NCBI GenBank assembly: GCA_964605145.1
Contig: CAZSBG010000015.1
Location: 1-64,000, forward strand
Source of the DNA: CAZSBG01 sp964605145
Lineage (GTDB): Bacteria; Zhuqueibacterota; Zhuqueibacteria; Thermofontimicrobiales; Thermofontimicrobiaceae
Direction of reading: 5' to 3'
Length of the DNA stretch: 64,000 bases
Of this stretch, positions 18,292 through 26,947 are shown piece by piece. The notes beneath the pieces were generated by a model. It worked only from the letters and a program-made list of their open reading frames with translations, made no database searches and was not told where the DNA came from. A program made the translations under genes and the position numbers. How positions within the stretch are numbered: the first letter of the stretch is position 1; each line of letters begins with the position of its first letter.

Positions 18292-18708
18292 TTATTTAAA
18301 TTTTTCATGAAAATCTTTCAACGTAATCTCATCAAATAAACTCTCCAGTTTCGACTGAATGCGTTCCATTGATTTTTTGATCGCGCAGTTCTTGTCACGG
18401 CCACATTTGCTTGGTCCATTGTCATGAACACAATCCACTAATTTAAATGGGCCATCAACTGCTTTGATCACAGAACTGACGCTGATTTCTTCCTCTGACT
18501 TGTTTAAGTAATATCCACCCCGAACTCCCTGAACTGATACGATCATCTGGCTTCTTGCAAGATTTTGCAAAATTTTTCCCATGAGATCCAGTGAAATATT
18601 AAACTTCTCCGAAAGTTCTCTGGCCGTCGTTAACTCACCAGGCAACTTCTTTGACATATAATCCAGCGCGATCAGGGCGTATTCAACTTTCTTACTGAAT
18701 TTGAGCAT
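18292..18708 (-). CDS. Rrf2/IscR-family [Fe-S] transcriptional regulator
   Basis: Winged-helix regulator of 138 residues. The recognition helix region is LTTARELSEKFNISLDLMGKILQ, the wing is VRGGYYLNKS, and the likely cluster-binding cysteines are in DCVHDNGPSKCGRDKNC (spacing C-x8-C-x5-C), as in IscR/NsrR/RsrR types that hold a 2Fe-2S or 4Fe-4S cluster. The promoter upstream carries two GACT-N5-AGTC palindromes, matching the IscR type-1 core, so autoregulation is likely. The first co-transcribed target is the thioredoxin-like gene downstream. Redox, nitric oxide or Fe-S status are possible signals. Confidence 0.9.
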   Translation of the reverse strand: MLKFSKKVEYALIALDYMSKKLPGELTTARELSEKFNISLDLMGKILQNLARSQMIVSVQGVRGGYYLNKSEEEISVSSVIKAVDGPFKLVDCVHDNGPSKCGRDKNCAIKKSMERIQSKLESLFDEITLKDFHEKFK

Positions 18709-18718
18709 AACAATACCA

Positions 18719-18731
18719 GACTAATTTAGTC
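18719..18731. promoter_or_regulatory. Proximal Rrf2-type operator
   Basis: GACTAATTTAGTC, a perfect GACT-N5-AGTC palindrome 11 nt upstream of the rrf2 start codon, overlapping where its ribosome site would be. The core and spacing equal the type-1 site described for IscR (YGACTRwwwYAGTCR). Binding here would block translation initiation or elongation from the upstream promoter. Assignment to this regulator is inference. Confidence 0.6.
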
Positions 18732-18781
18732 TTATTTTTATACAAAAAAAATCCTGATTGGTTCCCGACATCCAAATACAC

Positions 18782-18794
18782 GACTTTTTTAGTC
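18782..18794. promoter_or_regulatory. Distal Rrf2-type operator
   Basis: GACTTTTTTAGTC, the same GACT-N5-AGTC core. It is centred 63 bp (about six helical turns) from the proximal site and about 15 bp downstream of the predicted transcription start, an ordinary repressor position. Confidence 0.6.
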
Positions 18795-18809
18795 CTATTT
18801 TATATTTAT

Positions 18810-18838
18810 AATATAATCTATCTCGTTTTAAAAGTCAA
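18810..18838 (-). promoter_or_regulatory. Sigma70-type promoter of the rrf2-thioredoxin operon
   Basis: On the minus strand, TTGACT (18838-18833), 17-nt spacer, TATATT (18815-18810). Transcription would start near 18803 and run through both operators before the rrf2 start codon, leaving a leader of about 95 nt. Confidence 0.6.
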
Positions 18839-18873
18839 GTACTTTTTTTCATTTTTTTGAAAGGCTTTACGGA

Positions 18874-19983
18874 CTAACGCACAGTGAGCATTGTGGGAAT
18901 GATTGCGCCTTCAGTGGCCAGATAATATCTCAGCAAGTTCGCGGTAAGGCAGGAATGAACCGGGATGACTGCGATCAAATCACCAATATTCAGTTTGTTC
19001 AGAATTGAATCCGGCATGCGAACCACGCCGTGCTCCTGGGACAGGCAGGAAACGAACGCTCCGGGGATTATTGAGCCCCAACCTTTTTCTTCCATTAATG
19101 CAATATAACCGTAAAGAGTGTCGCCATTTCTATCCACGATACGTTCTTTGGACAAATGAATCGCACCGCCGTAAATGACAATTTCACCGCGTGAAGCATG
19201 TTTGGCAACAATGGGGCAGGCAACCACCACAGCAATATCCGCTTCCTCGCAGACGCCGAGATTGAGCTGCATGGCATCGTAAAACACAAAATTCCCGGGC
19301 CGAATTTCATCCACGCCGCTGAAATCGTGCACGAGGCTGCACGACGGCGTATCTCCCAAAGACAGTTCGATATTTCGAACTCCCTTTTCCCCCAAACGCA
19401 ATTTCATTGATTGAAGCCGAGCCACAGTTTCATCGTAAATCCGCCGAATTTTTTCCAGCGAGTCTGCGTGATAGGCGTGCCCGGAATGGGTGAGCAGCCC
19501 TGCGAAATTCAACCGACGCGAGTCCTTCATTTTCTCAATGATTGAGAAAGCAGCCTCAACATCGTCCCAGGAAGTGCCTGTTCTGTGATAGCCGACATCA
19601 ACCTTCAGCCAGACATCCGCCGGGGACAGGAGAGTTGCCTCCAAAAACGCGACCGATTCGATGGATTCAACCAGCAAGCCTAAATTGATCTGCTGAGCCA
19701 ACAGATTAATCTGAGCTATTTCCCGCACATTGACAGGGAACGCGATCGTAATATCGTTCCAGCCATGGTCCGCAAAATAGCTGGCCATTTCAACCGACGA
19801 GACTGTGATTGCCTCCACACCAAAATCACGAAACCACTCACCAATAGCTGCGGATTGATGCGTCTTAAAATGGGGGCGAAAGCTGATGTTGCTGCGGTGG
19901 GCTTTTTCCATCATTTTTTTGATATTCTGTTTTGCTCTGCTTTTTTCAATAAAGAGCGTTGGTTTTATTATTAATGAAGTCAT
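18874..19983 (-). CDS. DSD1-type PLP enzyme (D-threonine aldolase / D-serine dehydratase-like)
   Basis: Fold-type III PLP enzyme with N-terminal alanine-racemase barrel and C-terminal D-serine-dehydratase-like domain; family members cleave beta-hydroxy D-amino acids or deaminate D-serine. The PLP lysine region is FRPHFKTHQSAAIGEWF, near residue 35 of this start. The C-terminal metal-binding style His/Cys are in LSQEHGVVRMP and VIPVHSCLTANL. ATG at 19983 places TPTLFIEKSRAKQNI at the N-terminus as in the family. Upstream in-frame Met codons would add 38 unsupported residues. About 370 residues, which is normal. Confidence 0.88.
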   Translation of the reverse strand: MTSLIIKPTLFIEKSRAKQNIKKMMEKAHRSNISFRPHFKTHQSAAIGEWFRDFGVEAITVSSVEMASYFADHGWNDITIAFPVNVREIAQINLLAQQINLGLLVESIESVAFLEATLLSPADVWLKVDVGYHRTGTSWDDVEAAFSIIEKMKDSRRLNFAGLLTHSGHAYHADSLEKIRRIYDETVARLQSMKLRLGEKGVRNIELSLGDTPSCSLVHDFSGVDEIRPGNFVFYDAMQLNLGVCEEADIAVVVACPIVAKHASRGEIVIYGGAIHLSKERIVDRNGDTLYGYIALMEEKGWGSIIPGAFVSCLSQEHGVVRMPDSILNKLNIGDLIAVIPVHSCLTANLLRYYLATEGAIIPTMLTVR

Positions 19984-20150
19984 TTTTTCCACTGTTAAAG
20001 AATTCATTTTGAAAAAAAATAGAGAAGTATTATTGAAGCATTTAACTTTTTTCAAAGATGCAGCTATCTCATTTTTAAGCAGGAACAGAGATAACAATCC
20101 GTCAAATCCGCGTCATCCGTGTTCCATATATTTTTTAGACATTTGCAAGT

Positions 20151-21353
20151 CTACTTCTCACTCGCCAACATAAACACCGCAAACGAAGCCAGCCAATGCT
20201 CCCCCACGTAATCGCCGCTGGCCACGTTTTTCAAGGCGTCTTCAGCATGCCGATCGGCTGCATCGATCAGAGTTTTCCGAACCGGATCGTCGGCCGGGAG
20301 CGCATTGGCAATGCCTTTCATGCACCAGGCGCGGCTCAAATTAAGTCCATCTAAGTGCACGATTTTGGGATCGCTGCGGTCGCCAACCACAGCCGGCTCC
20401 AGCAGGGATTTTGGTTCGCCATTTTTCAAATCCGGAAGAAAACTATGGAACCACTCCGCAAATTTTTCAGGACTCAATACGCGCCTCATCAAATCCGCTT
20501 CCAAAAGGCAGGGGGAGAAAAAATCCTCGCCGCCCGGTTCCCATTGAGCCGGACACGCTTCGTCGCCTCCAAAATATGTCAGGCTTCGTTCGAGGATCAA
20601 AGCCTCCAGTTTTTCATTTCCGATTTCGCGGGCGTAGTCCAAACCAAAAGCCAGTCCGAACGCGGTGTTCGGATGCACCCCGGTTCGAATGGGATAGGTT
20701 TGTTTGGGCAGAAAATCCAGGTAACGATCTGCGATGGCTGCTGCCAGTGGCTCAAGATTTTTGGCCCACATTCGTCCGTCCGAATCGTCCCAGCCGCGAA
20801 GCTCTTCGGCTAATTTCAGCAGCCAGGCCCAACCGTACATGCGCTCGAACGATTTCCTGCTCGGCTGGTGCAGATAATCCACTTCCTGCTTGACATTTTC
20901 AGCAGTCAAATTTTGATGAATGGCCGCGCGAATTTCGCCTTCTTCCTGCAAATTTGGAAAAAGCTTCACAAGTCGAATCAACATCCAGTGGCCATGAACC
21001 GAAGAATGCCAGTCGTAACAGCCATAAAAAACCGGGTGCAAATTGCCTGGCGGCAGCACTTCCTTTTCGGAATTCATGACGTGATCCATTTTATTGGGAT
21101 ATTCCCGATGGATGCACTTCAGCGCCAGCGCAGCAAAATGAGAAGCAGTTCTGGTTGTTAATTTCGCTTGTTCAATGGCTTCATTTTTCATATTTTGAGC
21201 CACTTGCGGATCGAATGAGCGCGCATGGCCAGAGCAAAAGCCGAATGCCATTCCACTTAACCTGGAATATTCATTGTAATGCATTAAGGAATCCAGGTAG
21301 CCTGAATGGTGCATAATTCCGAATTCAGTATATCTAACTTTGTTAAATTTCAT
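20151..21353 (-). CDS. DUF2891 protein whose signal peptide is interrupted by a MITE
   Basis: Belongs to the DUF2891 family (helical, glycosidase-like toroid; function not established). Family landmarks are ALKCIHREYPNK, FYGCYDWHSSVHGHWML near residue 110, RTGVHPNTAFGLAF and GEHWLASFAVFM at the end. The present frame starts inside MITE copy C: its first 31 residues (MKFNKVRYTEFG...) are encoded by the element. If the element and one TTAA are removed, the frame instead starts at ATG 21462 and reads MLKFQKYFLLIILSGMAFGF then CSGHARSFD, a proper export signal, giving 381 residues. The catalytic-type domain is intact but export is probably lost. Confidence 0.85.
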   Translation of the reverse strand: MKFNKVRYTEFGIMHHSGYLDSLMHYNEYSRLSGMAFGFCSGHARSFDPQVAQNMKNEAIEQAKLTTRTASHFAALALKCIHREYPNKMDHVMNSEKEVLPPGNLHPVFYGCYDWHSSVHGHWMLIRLVKLFPNLQEEGEIRAAIHQNLTAENVKQEVDYLHQPSRKSFERMYGWAWLLKLAEELRGWDDSDGRMWAKNLEPLAAAIADRYLDFLPKQTYPIRTGVHPNTAFGLAFGLDYAREIGNEKLEALILERSLTYFGGDEACPAQWEPGGEDFFSPCLLEADLMRRVLSPEKFAEWFHSFLPDLKNGEPKSLLEPAVVGDRSDPKIVHLDGLNLSRAWCMKGIANALPADDPVRKTLIDAADRHAEDALKNVASGDYVGEHWLASFAVFMLASEK

Positions 21354-21422
21354 ATATCTGATTAATTTTTATAATAACAATAAGTTAAATATCTATTGTT
21401 TGAAATTTGTGAATAATTCAGG
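21261..21422 (+). mobile_element. MITE copy C, complete (162 bp)
   Basis: Ends CCTGGAATATTCA (21261-21273) and, inverted, CCTGAATTATTCA (21410-21422). Target duplications are TTAA at 21257-21260 and 21423-21426. It is inserted in codon 13 of the ancestral DUF2891 gene, inside the signal peptide, in the opposite orientation to that gene's strand. An ATG within the element keeps an open frame into the gene. Confidence 0.93.
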
Positions 21423-21478
21423 TTAAAATGATCAATAAAAAATATTTCTGGAATTTCAACATCGTTACTCCGAATAGT

Positions 21479-22630
21479 TCAATCTGAATTATTTGAAAGT
21501 TTATGAATCTCCGCCATGATCGCGTCGACTTCTTCTTCAGTATTGAAAAAATGAGGCGAAATTCGAATGCCGGCATCCGGGCGCCAGTCGATGAGAAAAT
21601 CGCGCTTCAATAGTTCCTCTGAAATACGTTGACTGTTTTCCATTTGAACCACCACGGTGCCGCCGCGGTGTTCAGGCTCAAGCGGACTGTTTACCTGAAA
21701 TCCATATTCGTTGGCTCGACAGATGATACGTTCGGTCAAATTCAGCGAGCGTTTTCGAATATTTTCCACACCGACATCCCGAATAATTTCGTAGCCGGCC
21801 TTCACCGCATAAAGCGCCGGCAGGTGCGGCGTGCCATTTAAAAATTTGAATCCGCCATTTTTCGTAAATCGCATCTGTTTTTCAAAAGCAAATGGATCAG
21901 CATGAGCCATCCACCCGGTGAGGCGTGGCTGCAATTTTTCGGACAGATCCGGGCGTACGTAAAGATAGGCAGCTCCCGGACCACCGCACAACCATTTGAT
22001 GGAGCCGCCCACGACAAAATCAATGTTCAGTTGCTGCACATCCACAGGTACTGCGCCCACGGATTGATACGCATCCAGCACCACGTACGCGCCGCAATCA
22101 TGGGCTTTTTCTATTATCGGCTCCACCTGCTGAAGGTAAGCGCTCTTGAACAGCACGTGCGAAATGGGAACGAGCAGGGTATTTTCATCGATGGCATCCA
22201 CAATTTTTTCGGTGAAAACTGTCATGCCATCCTCGGATCCCACGATTTCGATTCTCGCGCCAGCCGGTTCATGCGACTGGTACAGATACATCACCGATGG
22301 AAAATTCATTGCGCTGTAAACAATTTTATTTCGTTTCCCGCGAAAATCAAAGCAGGAGAGAATAACTGCCTCGGCAATGGTCACGTTCTGATGCATGGAA
22401 ACAGAATTTTTTGGCGCGTTGATAATGTCCGCCAGAATATTCCCGACTTCACCGATGAATTCCCACCATCCCTCTGACCAGGCGCGGACACCTCGCCTCG
22501 ACCAGATGTCCGCATAAGTTTTGAGATTGTCATACACACCACGTGGCATGGCGCCCAGTGAATTGTTAATCAAGTAGGTCGTTCTCTCCAGGATGGGGAA
22601 TTCGTTTCGCCATTTCAGCAATTCTTTCAT
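21479..22630 (-). CDS. Class V aminotransferase-fold PLP enzyme (kynureninase-like)
   Basis: Fold-type I PLP enzyme of 383 residues. The PLP lysine is in FVVGGSIKWLCGGPG near residue 212 (WLxGGPG is typical of kynureninase-like members), preceded by the Asp/Gln pair in VVLDAYQSVGAVPVD. N-terminal substrate segment INNSLGAMPRGV and the C-terminal RPDAGIRISPHFFNTEEEVD are conserved. It could be a kynureninase, a selenocysteine-lyase-like enzyme or an aminotransferase; no pathway partner is adjacent to decide. Its stop codon lies 16 nt before the ancestral DUF2891 start, so the two were probably one operon. Confidence 0.88.
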   Translation of the reverse strand: MKELLKWRNEFPILERTTYLINNSLGAMPRGVYDNLKTYADIWSRRGVRAWSEGWWEFIGEVGNILADIINAPKNSVSMHQNVTIAEAVILSCFDFRGKRNKIVYSAMNFPSVMYLYQSHEPAGARIEIVGSEDGMTVFTEKIVDAIDENTLLVPISHVLFKSAYLQQVEPIIEKAHDCGAYVVLDAYQSVGAVPVDVQQLNIDFVVGGSIKWLCGGPGAAYLYVRPDLSEKLQPRLTGWMAHADPFAFEKQMRFTKNGGFKFLNGTPHLPALYAVKAGYEIIRDVGVENIRKRSLNLTERIICRANEYGFQVNSPLEPEHRGGTVVVQMENSQRISEELLKRDFLIDWRPDAGIRISPHFFNTEEEVDAIMAEIHKLSNNSD

Positions 22631-22681
22631 TTATAATCCTTTTGGAGTTTCAAACTATCGGGGTTTATTACTCAATGCACT

Positions 22682-23830
22682 TTAAATAAATTCAACCTCA
22701 ACATTCAATTCCACAGGCAAGCCCTGATCCGGCGTAACCAGCATATTCTTGACGTCATACGGAATTTTTATTTTCTGTGAACCGGTTTTTCCTTCAACTT
22801 TGTTTTGAATTTTGAAAAGCATGGTTTTGTTCGGGTGAAGTTTTATATTTTCCGGGACAGACAAACCTGATACATCCCCTGCTTTTTCCAATTCGAAGCA
22901 TACCTGGGAGCTGTTGTGAATCTGAACATAGGCCCGGCCTTTTCCTACTATTTTCACCTTTGGATTCAACAGCGTCACAGATTCCTCGAAGATCGGCTTC
23001 AAGAATTCTTCGGCACCAATGAGTAAATTTTCGTAGTACACAGCCGTTCGTTTGTTATCCAGCGCGTTTCTGATGGCATCGCGTGATTTTTCTTTGGAAA
23101 ACACCAGCGTCATGGGACGATGCGCGCCGCCGGCCAAATCAAATCCAAGACCGGTCGGCGGATGCACATCCGAATTTCCGAACATGGTCAGATTTTTATC
23201 CAGCGCCCATTGAAAAACGGTTGGGTAATAATCGTACCAGTTCACCACTTCAATGCCCTGGAACAAACCTTTGTCGAACAATTCGGTGTGCTCCGGCCAC
23301 CATTTTGCTCCATCCGGAGCCTGGGCCTTCCAGCCGGGATGATTCCAGAATACAAACGCGCCCTGGTCGTTGGCAATTTGAATCGACTTTCTCCAGTCTT
23401 CGTTCTCAATTGCGTTCTCATCGGTTACAAAAATCGCATTAAAATGCCCGGGTGGCATGGATTTGGTAATTTCGACGCCTTTGATTAATATAATGTCCAA
23501 TTCATCGGCCTTTGATTTTGCAATTTCATAGGGACGTTTAAGATCCTTTTTAACATCATTCTTGTGCGGCTGATATTCAAGGTGATCCGTAATCGAGATT
23601 GCATCCAGTCCCTCTAACCAGGCTTCTTCAACGCGAGTGGTTGGCCAAACCGAACCATCGGAAAAAACCGTGTGCATGTGAAAATCGCATTTCAGGGTGA
23701 AATAGCCGGGAATGTTCGGAATTGCAACTTCAGTTCGGCCTCTTTCCTGAGAATAACCCGTCGAAAAAGACAAGCAGCTCATCGCCGCAACGAGAATTAA
23801 ATTAAATTTCTTGAACAGATTGAATTTCAT
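22682..23830 (-). CDS. Exported PHP-domain metal-dependent hydrolase
   Basis: Polymerase-and-histidinol-phosphatase (PHP) hydrolase, 382 residues, with a signal peptide (MKFNLFKKFNLILVAAMSCL...) and metal-binding motifs CDFHMHTVFSDGSVWP, AISITDHLEY, GVEITKSMPPGHF and FGNSDVHPP. The likely activity is phosphoesterase or amidohydrolase in the periplasm. A C-terminal beta domain (about 280-382) follows. ATG at 23830 is preceded by TTGGAGG; an in-frame Met at 23884 would place extra charged residues before the signal peptide. The substrate is unknown. Confidence 0.9.
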   Translation of the reverse strand: MKFNLFKKFNLILVAAMSCLSFSTGYSQERGRTEVAIPNIPGYFTLKCDFHMHTVFSDGSVWPTTRVEEAWLEGLDAISITDHLEYQPHKNDVKKDLKRPYEIAKSKADELDIILIKGVEITKSMPPGHFNAIFVTDENAIENEDWRKSIQIANDQGAFVFWNHPGWKAQAPDGAKWWPEHTELFDKGLFQGIEVVNWYDYYPTVFQWALDKNLTMFGNSDVHPPTGLGFDLAGGAHRPMTLVFSKEKSRDAIRNALDNKRTAVYYENLLIGAEEFLKPIFEESVTLLNPKVKIVGKGRAYVQIHNSSQVCFELEKAGDVSGLSVPENIKLHPNKTMLFKIQNKVEGKTGSQKIKIPYDVKNMLVTPDQGLPVELNVEVEFI

Positions 23831-23958
23831 TTTGCCTCCAAAATAGCGTCCATTTTTTTTCTGATTATAAAAAAAATCTACCACCAGCAGGTTACAAAAG
23901 TATTAATAATTCATTTCATTTCTCATAATTTTGCATTATTCAAATCCTTTCTCCGCCC

Positions 23959-24036
23959 TCAGCGCTCGCTCTGAATGCCCGGTTCGCTGGAAGAGTGGCC
24001 GGCTTTATCGATGATCCACAATTCCCATTTCGCCAT
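23959..24036 (-). CDS. 25-residue ORF directly after the radical SAM gene
   Basis: Short frame starting one base after the radical SAM stop codon: MAKWELWIIDKAGHSSSEPG then IQSER and a TGA. There is no ribosome site apart from the end of the upstream gene. It could be a coupled small peptide, a remnant of a longer protein, or chance. Two Trp and no Cys. Low confidence that it is real. Confidence 0.2.
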   Translation of the reverse strand: MAKWELWIIDKAGHSSSEPGIQSER

Positions 24037-24037
24037 T

Positions 24038-24937
24038 TCAAATTATTTTGAAATCAAACGTTTTCTTTCCCACTAAAATCGCGCGCATATTCCAGTCAAA
24101 CGCTTTCGAGATTTCCGTGTGCGCCGCAAAACCGCATTTCTCACAGGATATTTCCGCACGATCTTTCAGGTAGCAGCCGATGTTCATTCGGCCATCCGGC
24201 TCAGCGCTGGCAATCAGCCAGTCGTGACAGCGCCAGGTATTTTTTTTCAATCCCTCCAGCGTGGAACCCGAATCGAGAATGGGGAAACCGTCCTGCTTCA
24301 TTTTTATCAACTGATCAAGGACTGCGATTCGCCGATCTTCCGGCAGCCACAAATTTTCCGAATTGGGGAACGGATAGTAAAATTGAATCGTGACTCCCTT
24401 CACCAGTGGCGCGAGGAATTTTATCAAATCAGGAATTTCACCATCGTTCAAACTCGTGATAGTAATATTGGCCAAAATCTTGGGATGGTTTGATTTTTTA
24501 ATATTCGAAATGATTTTTTCAAAACAAGTACCGCGATTTTTTTCGTGCGTTTCTTTCAGCCCGTCGACGCTCACCCACACCACATCTGCCGAGGATTCGA
24601 TAGGCAGGGTGCCATTGGTGGTAATTCCCACGCGAAAGAATTTTTTCCTGGCGTACAAAACAAGGTCTTCGAAAGTGTGCTCGCCATCGCGCCACAGAAA
24701 CGGTTCGCCGCCTTCAAAGATGAGCAGCCTGACGCCCCTCTCGTACAGCGAATCCATGACCCGGACTGCCTCATCGAATGAAATGCTCAGCTGCTTCATT
24801 TTCCAAAAAGGGCAGGACCGGCATTTCAGGGCGCAGCGATACGTAATTTTGAAGCCAGCCAGCAAGGGCACTTTTTTACCAAATACTCGCGCAGCAATGT
24901 TGTGTTTCAGAAAATAGAGGTAGTGGGATTTTATCAT
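24038..24937 (-). CDS. Radical SAM protein
   Basis: Radical S-adenosylmethionine enzyme, 299 residues. The 4Fe-4S site is TYRCALKCRSCPFW (CxxxCxxC, near residue 35), followed by FEGGEPFLW (GGEP SAM motif) and VWVSVDGLKETHEKNRGTC. The C-terminal half has four more cysteines (WRCHDW, NIGCYLKD, SCEKCGF) that could hold an auxiliary cluster, as in SPASM/twitch or HpnH-like enzymes. The reaction is unknown. A tiny open frame follows immediately and may or may not be related. Confidence 0.88.
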   Translation of the reverse strand: MIKSHYLYFLKHNIAARVFGKKVPLLAGFKITYRCALKCRSCPFWKMKQLSISFDEAVRVMDSLYERGVRLLIFEGGEPFLWRDGEHTFEDLVLYARKKFFRVGITTNGTLPIESSADVVWVSVDGLKETHEKNRGTCFEKIISNIKKSNHPKILANITITSLNDGEIPDLIKFLAPLVKGVTIQFYYPFPNSENLWLPEDRRIAVLDQLIKMKQDGFPILDSGSTLEGLKKNTWRCHDWLIASAEPDGRMNIGCYLKDRAEISCEKCGFAAHTEISKAFDWNMRAILVGKKTFDFKII

Positions 24938-25129
24938 TATAACGATTCTTAAATTTATCGAAGGATCTGTTTTGCTTCATTTCGGACATATTATTTTTTT
25001 GGCCATTATTCTATTTGGAACCACGCCAAGGTTGGGTGCACTCTCCGAAATCTTGATATTCACTTTTCGCGTTTTTTTCATTTTCTATTTTTCTGCGTGT
25101 TCCGTGGGCAAAAAATCTTTCACTAATTT

Positions 25130-26599
25130 TTATTCCAGTTCACTCGCTTTTTGTTGAACGATGTCCCAGGCAAGCGCCACATCCTTCCACGTCGTTTTCA
25201 AATTTCCGATGGCCAGGCGGATGCCGAAATTCCCTCTCAGCTTCGTATGCGAGAGGAATACCTGGCCGGTGGCGTTTATTTTTTCCAGCAGATTTTCATT
25301 CATCGAATTGATGTCGGCGATTGCTTTTTCTTCGTTTGTATTTTGAAATGAATTCGGGATGTATCGAAACACCAGCGTGCTGAAGGGCACCGGCGCCAGC
25401 AACTCAAAATTGGAATGGGAATCGATCTTCACTTTCAATTCACGCGCGAACGAAATGTGTTCGCGGATGGCCGAAATAATGCCCTCGCGCCCCAGCGAGC
25501 GGATGATCATCCACAATTTGAGCGCCCGAAACCTGCGTCCCAAGGCCACGCCCCATTCCATATAGTTCGTGGTTTCCTCCGCTTCGGCAGTGCGAAGATA
25601 TTCCGGCGTCAAACTGAACGCCTGCTTCAAAACCTCCGGCCGCCGGCAGAAAAGCACGCTGCAATCGATGGGAGTGAACATCCATTTGTGGGGATTCACG
25701 ATGATGGAATCGGCCATTTCCCAGCCTTCGAACAAAAGCCGCATCTCAGGCAGCACCGCAGCAGAGCCGCCATACGCCGCATCCACGTGGAGCCAGATAT
25801 TATTTTTCCGACAGATTTCAGCGATCTTTTTCACAGGATCGACGCTGGTCGTCGATGTTGTTCCCAGCGTGGCAATTACGCAGATTGGCTTAATTCCATT
25901 GGCTATGTCTTTTTCGATCGCGCTCTCAAGCGCCTCGGCATCCATTTCAAATTTTTCGTTTGTTGGAATTTTTCGTATGCCTTCCTGGCCAATACCGAGA
26001 ACGATAGCCGATTTTTCAATGGAGGAGTGGGACTCCTCAGATGTGTACATGGCCAATGGCGGAATGTCGCTTCTTCCAGCCAGTCCCTTTTGCCGAATAT
26101 CGAGATTGGCCCGCTCCCGGGCCGCGGCCATGGCGCATAAACTTCCCACGGACGCGGTATCATTGATAACGCCTTGAAACTGATCCGGCAATCCCACCAT
26201 TTGGCGCAGCCAGTCCAGAACGACCTCCTCCAATTCCGTGGCTGCCGGCGAAGTTTTCCACAGCATGGCATTCACATTAAGCGCGCTGGAAAGCAGCTCG
26301 CCGATGATTCCCGGGTATGAACCAGTGATGGAAAAATAGGCAAAAAATCGGGGATGATTCCAGTGGGTAATGCCTGGAATGATAAGTTTCTCAAAATCTT
26401 CAAAAATCTTTTCGAATTTCTCCGAATGCCCAGGCGGAAGCTCCGGCAACTGTTTTCTTATTTCTCCAGGTTTCGTCTTTGCCAGCACCGGGAAGTCATC
26501 CATTTTTTCGAGGTAACGGGCAATCCACTTAACCACATCGCCAACGCTTTTTTGAAACTCGTCCGGCAGCATATCCCGATGTTCGTTTTCTTCTTCCAT
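25130..26599 (-). CDS. PLP-dependent aromatic-L-amino-acid decarboxylase family protein
   Basis: Group II decarboxylase, 489 residues. The PLP lysine is in IIVNPHKWMFTPIDCSVLF near residue 305, the cofactor-stacking His/Asp pair in LHVDAAYGGSAAVLPE, and substrate-end features in HPRFFAYFSITGSYPG near residue 80. Family members decarboxylate tyrosine, DOPA, tryptophan or related amino acids, but the exact substrate is not readable. C-terminal LRGNFGIRLAIGNLKTTWKDV is typical. It is divergently oriented from the fused dehydratase gene across a 348-bp AT-rich gap. Confidence 0.93.
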   Translation of the reverse strand: MEEENEHRDMLPDEFQKSVGDVVKWIARYLEKMDDFPVLAKTKPGEIRKQLPELPPGHSEKFEKIFEDFEKLIIPGITHWNHPRFFAYFSITGSYPGIIGELLSSALNVNAMLWKTSPAATELEEVVLDWLRQMVGLPDQFQGVINDTASVGSLCAMAAARERANLDIRQKGLAGRSDIPPLAMYTSEESHSSIEKSAIVLGIGQEGIRKIPTNEKFEMDAEALESAIEKDIANGIKPICVIATLGTTSTTSVDPVKKIAEICRKNNIWLHVDAAYGGSAAVLPEMRLLFEGWEMADSIIVNPHKWMFTPIDCSVLFCRRPEVLKQAFSLTPEYLRTAEAEETTNYMEWGVALGRRFRALKLWMIIRSLGREGIISAIREHISFARELKVKIDSHSNFELLAPVPFSTLVFRYIPNSFQNTNEEKAIADINSMNENLLEKINATGQVFLSHTKLRGNFGIRLAIGNLKTTWKDVALAWDIVQQKASELE

Positions 26600-26947
26600 T
26601 ATTTATCTCCAAATATGTTGTTGAAAATATTCCACGATACCTTCCGCCTTTATTTCAAAGCGTGTCACTTTTCCATTCTTTCACCCTTCCATTGTTCCCC
26701 TGAACAAATCCCCTCGAATGAATCGCTTACAATCTTATGCTTCTATTTCATTTAGTAAAATAATAGAATTCCATCTAAATGTCAAGACAGATTATTCAAA
26801 AAGCAGTCGATTTGAAAAATTTTTGCTCATGGAAAAATTCTATAAGAATTTGTTTGATTTAACGAATATTTTTTTTATATTTTTACCTTGAGAGAGGACA
26901 AGAGTTATTCGAAATAGATATCAAGCTTAATTCTGCGGAGGAGAATA
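26600..26947. other. AT-rich divergent intergenic region
   Basis: Lies between the decarboxylase (minus) and the fused dehydratase (plus). It holds a GCGGAGGAG ribosome site just before 26948 and a long AT-rich run (26850-26890) suited to a promoter for the plus-strand gene, such as TTGTTT near 26848. No clear spacing match, hairpin or small gene was seen. Confidence 0.5.
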
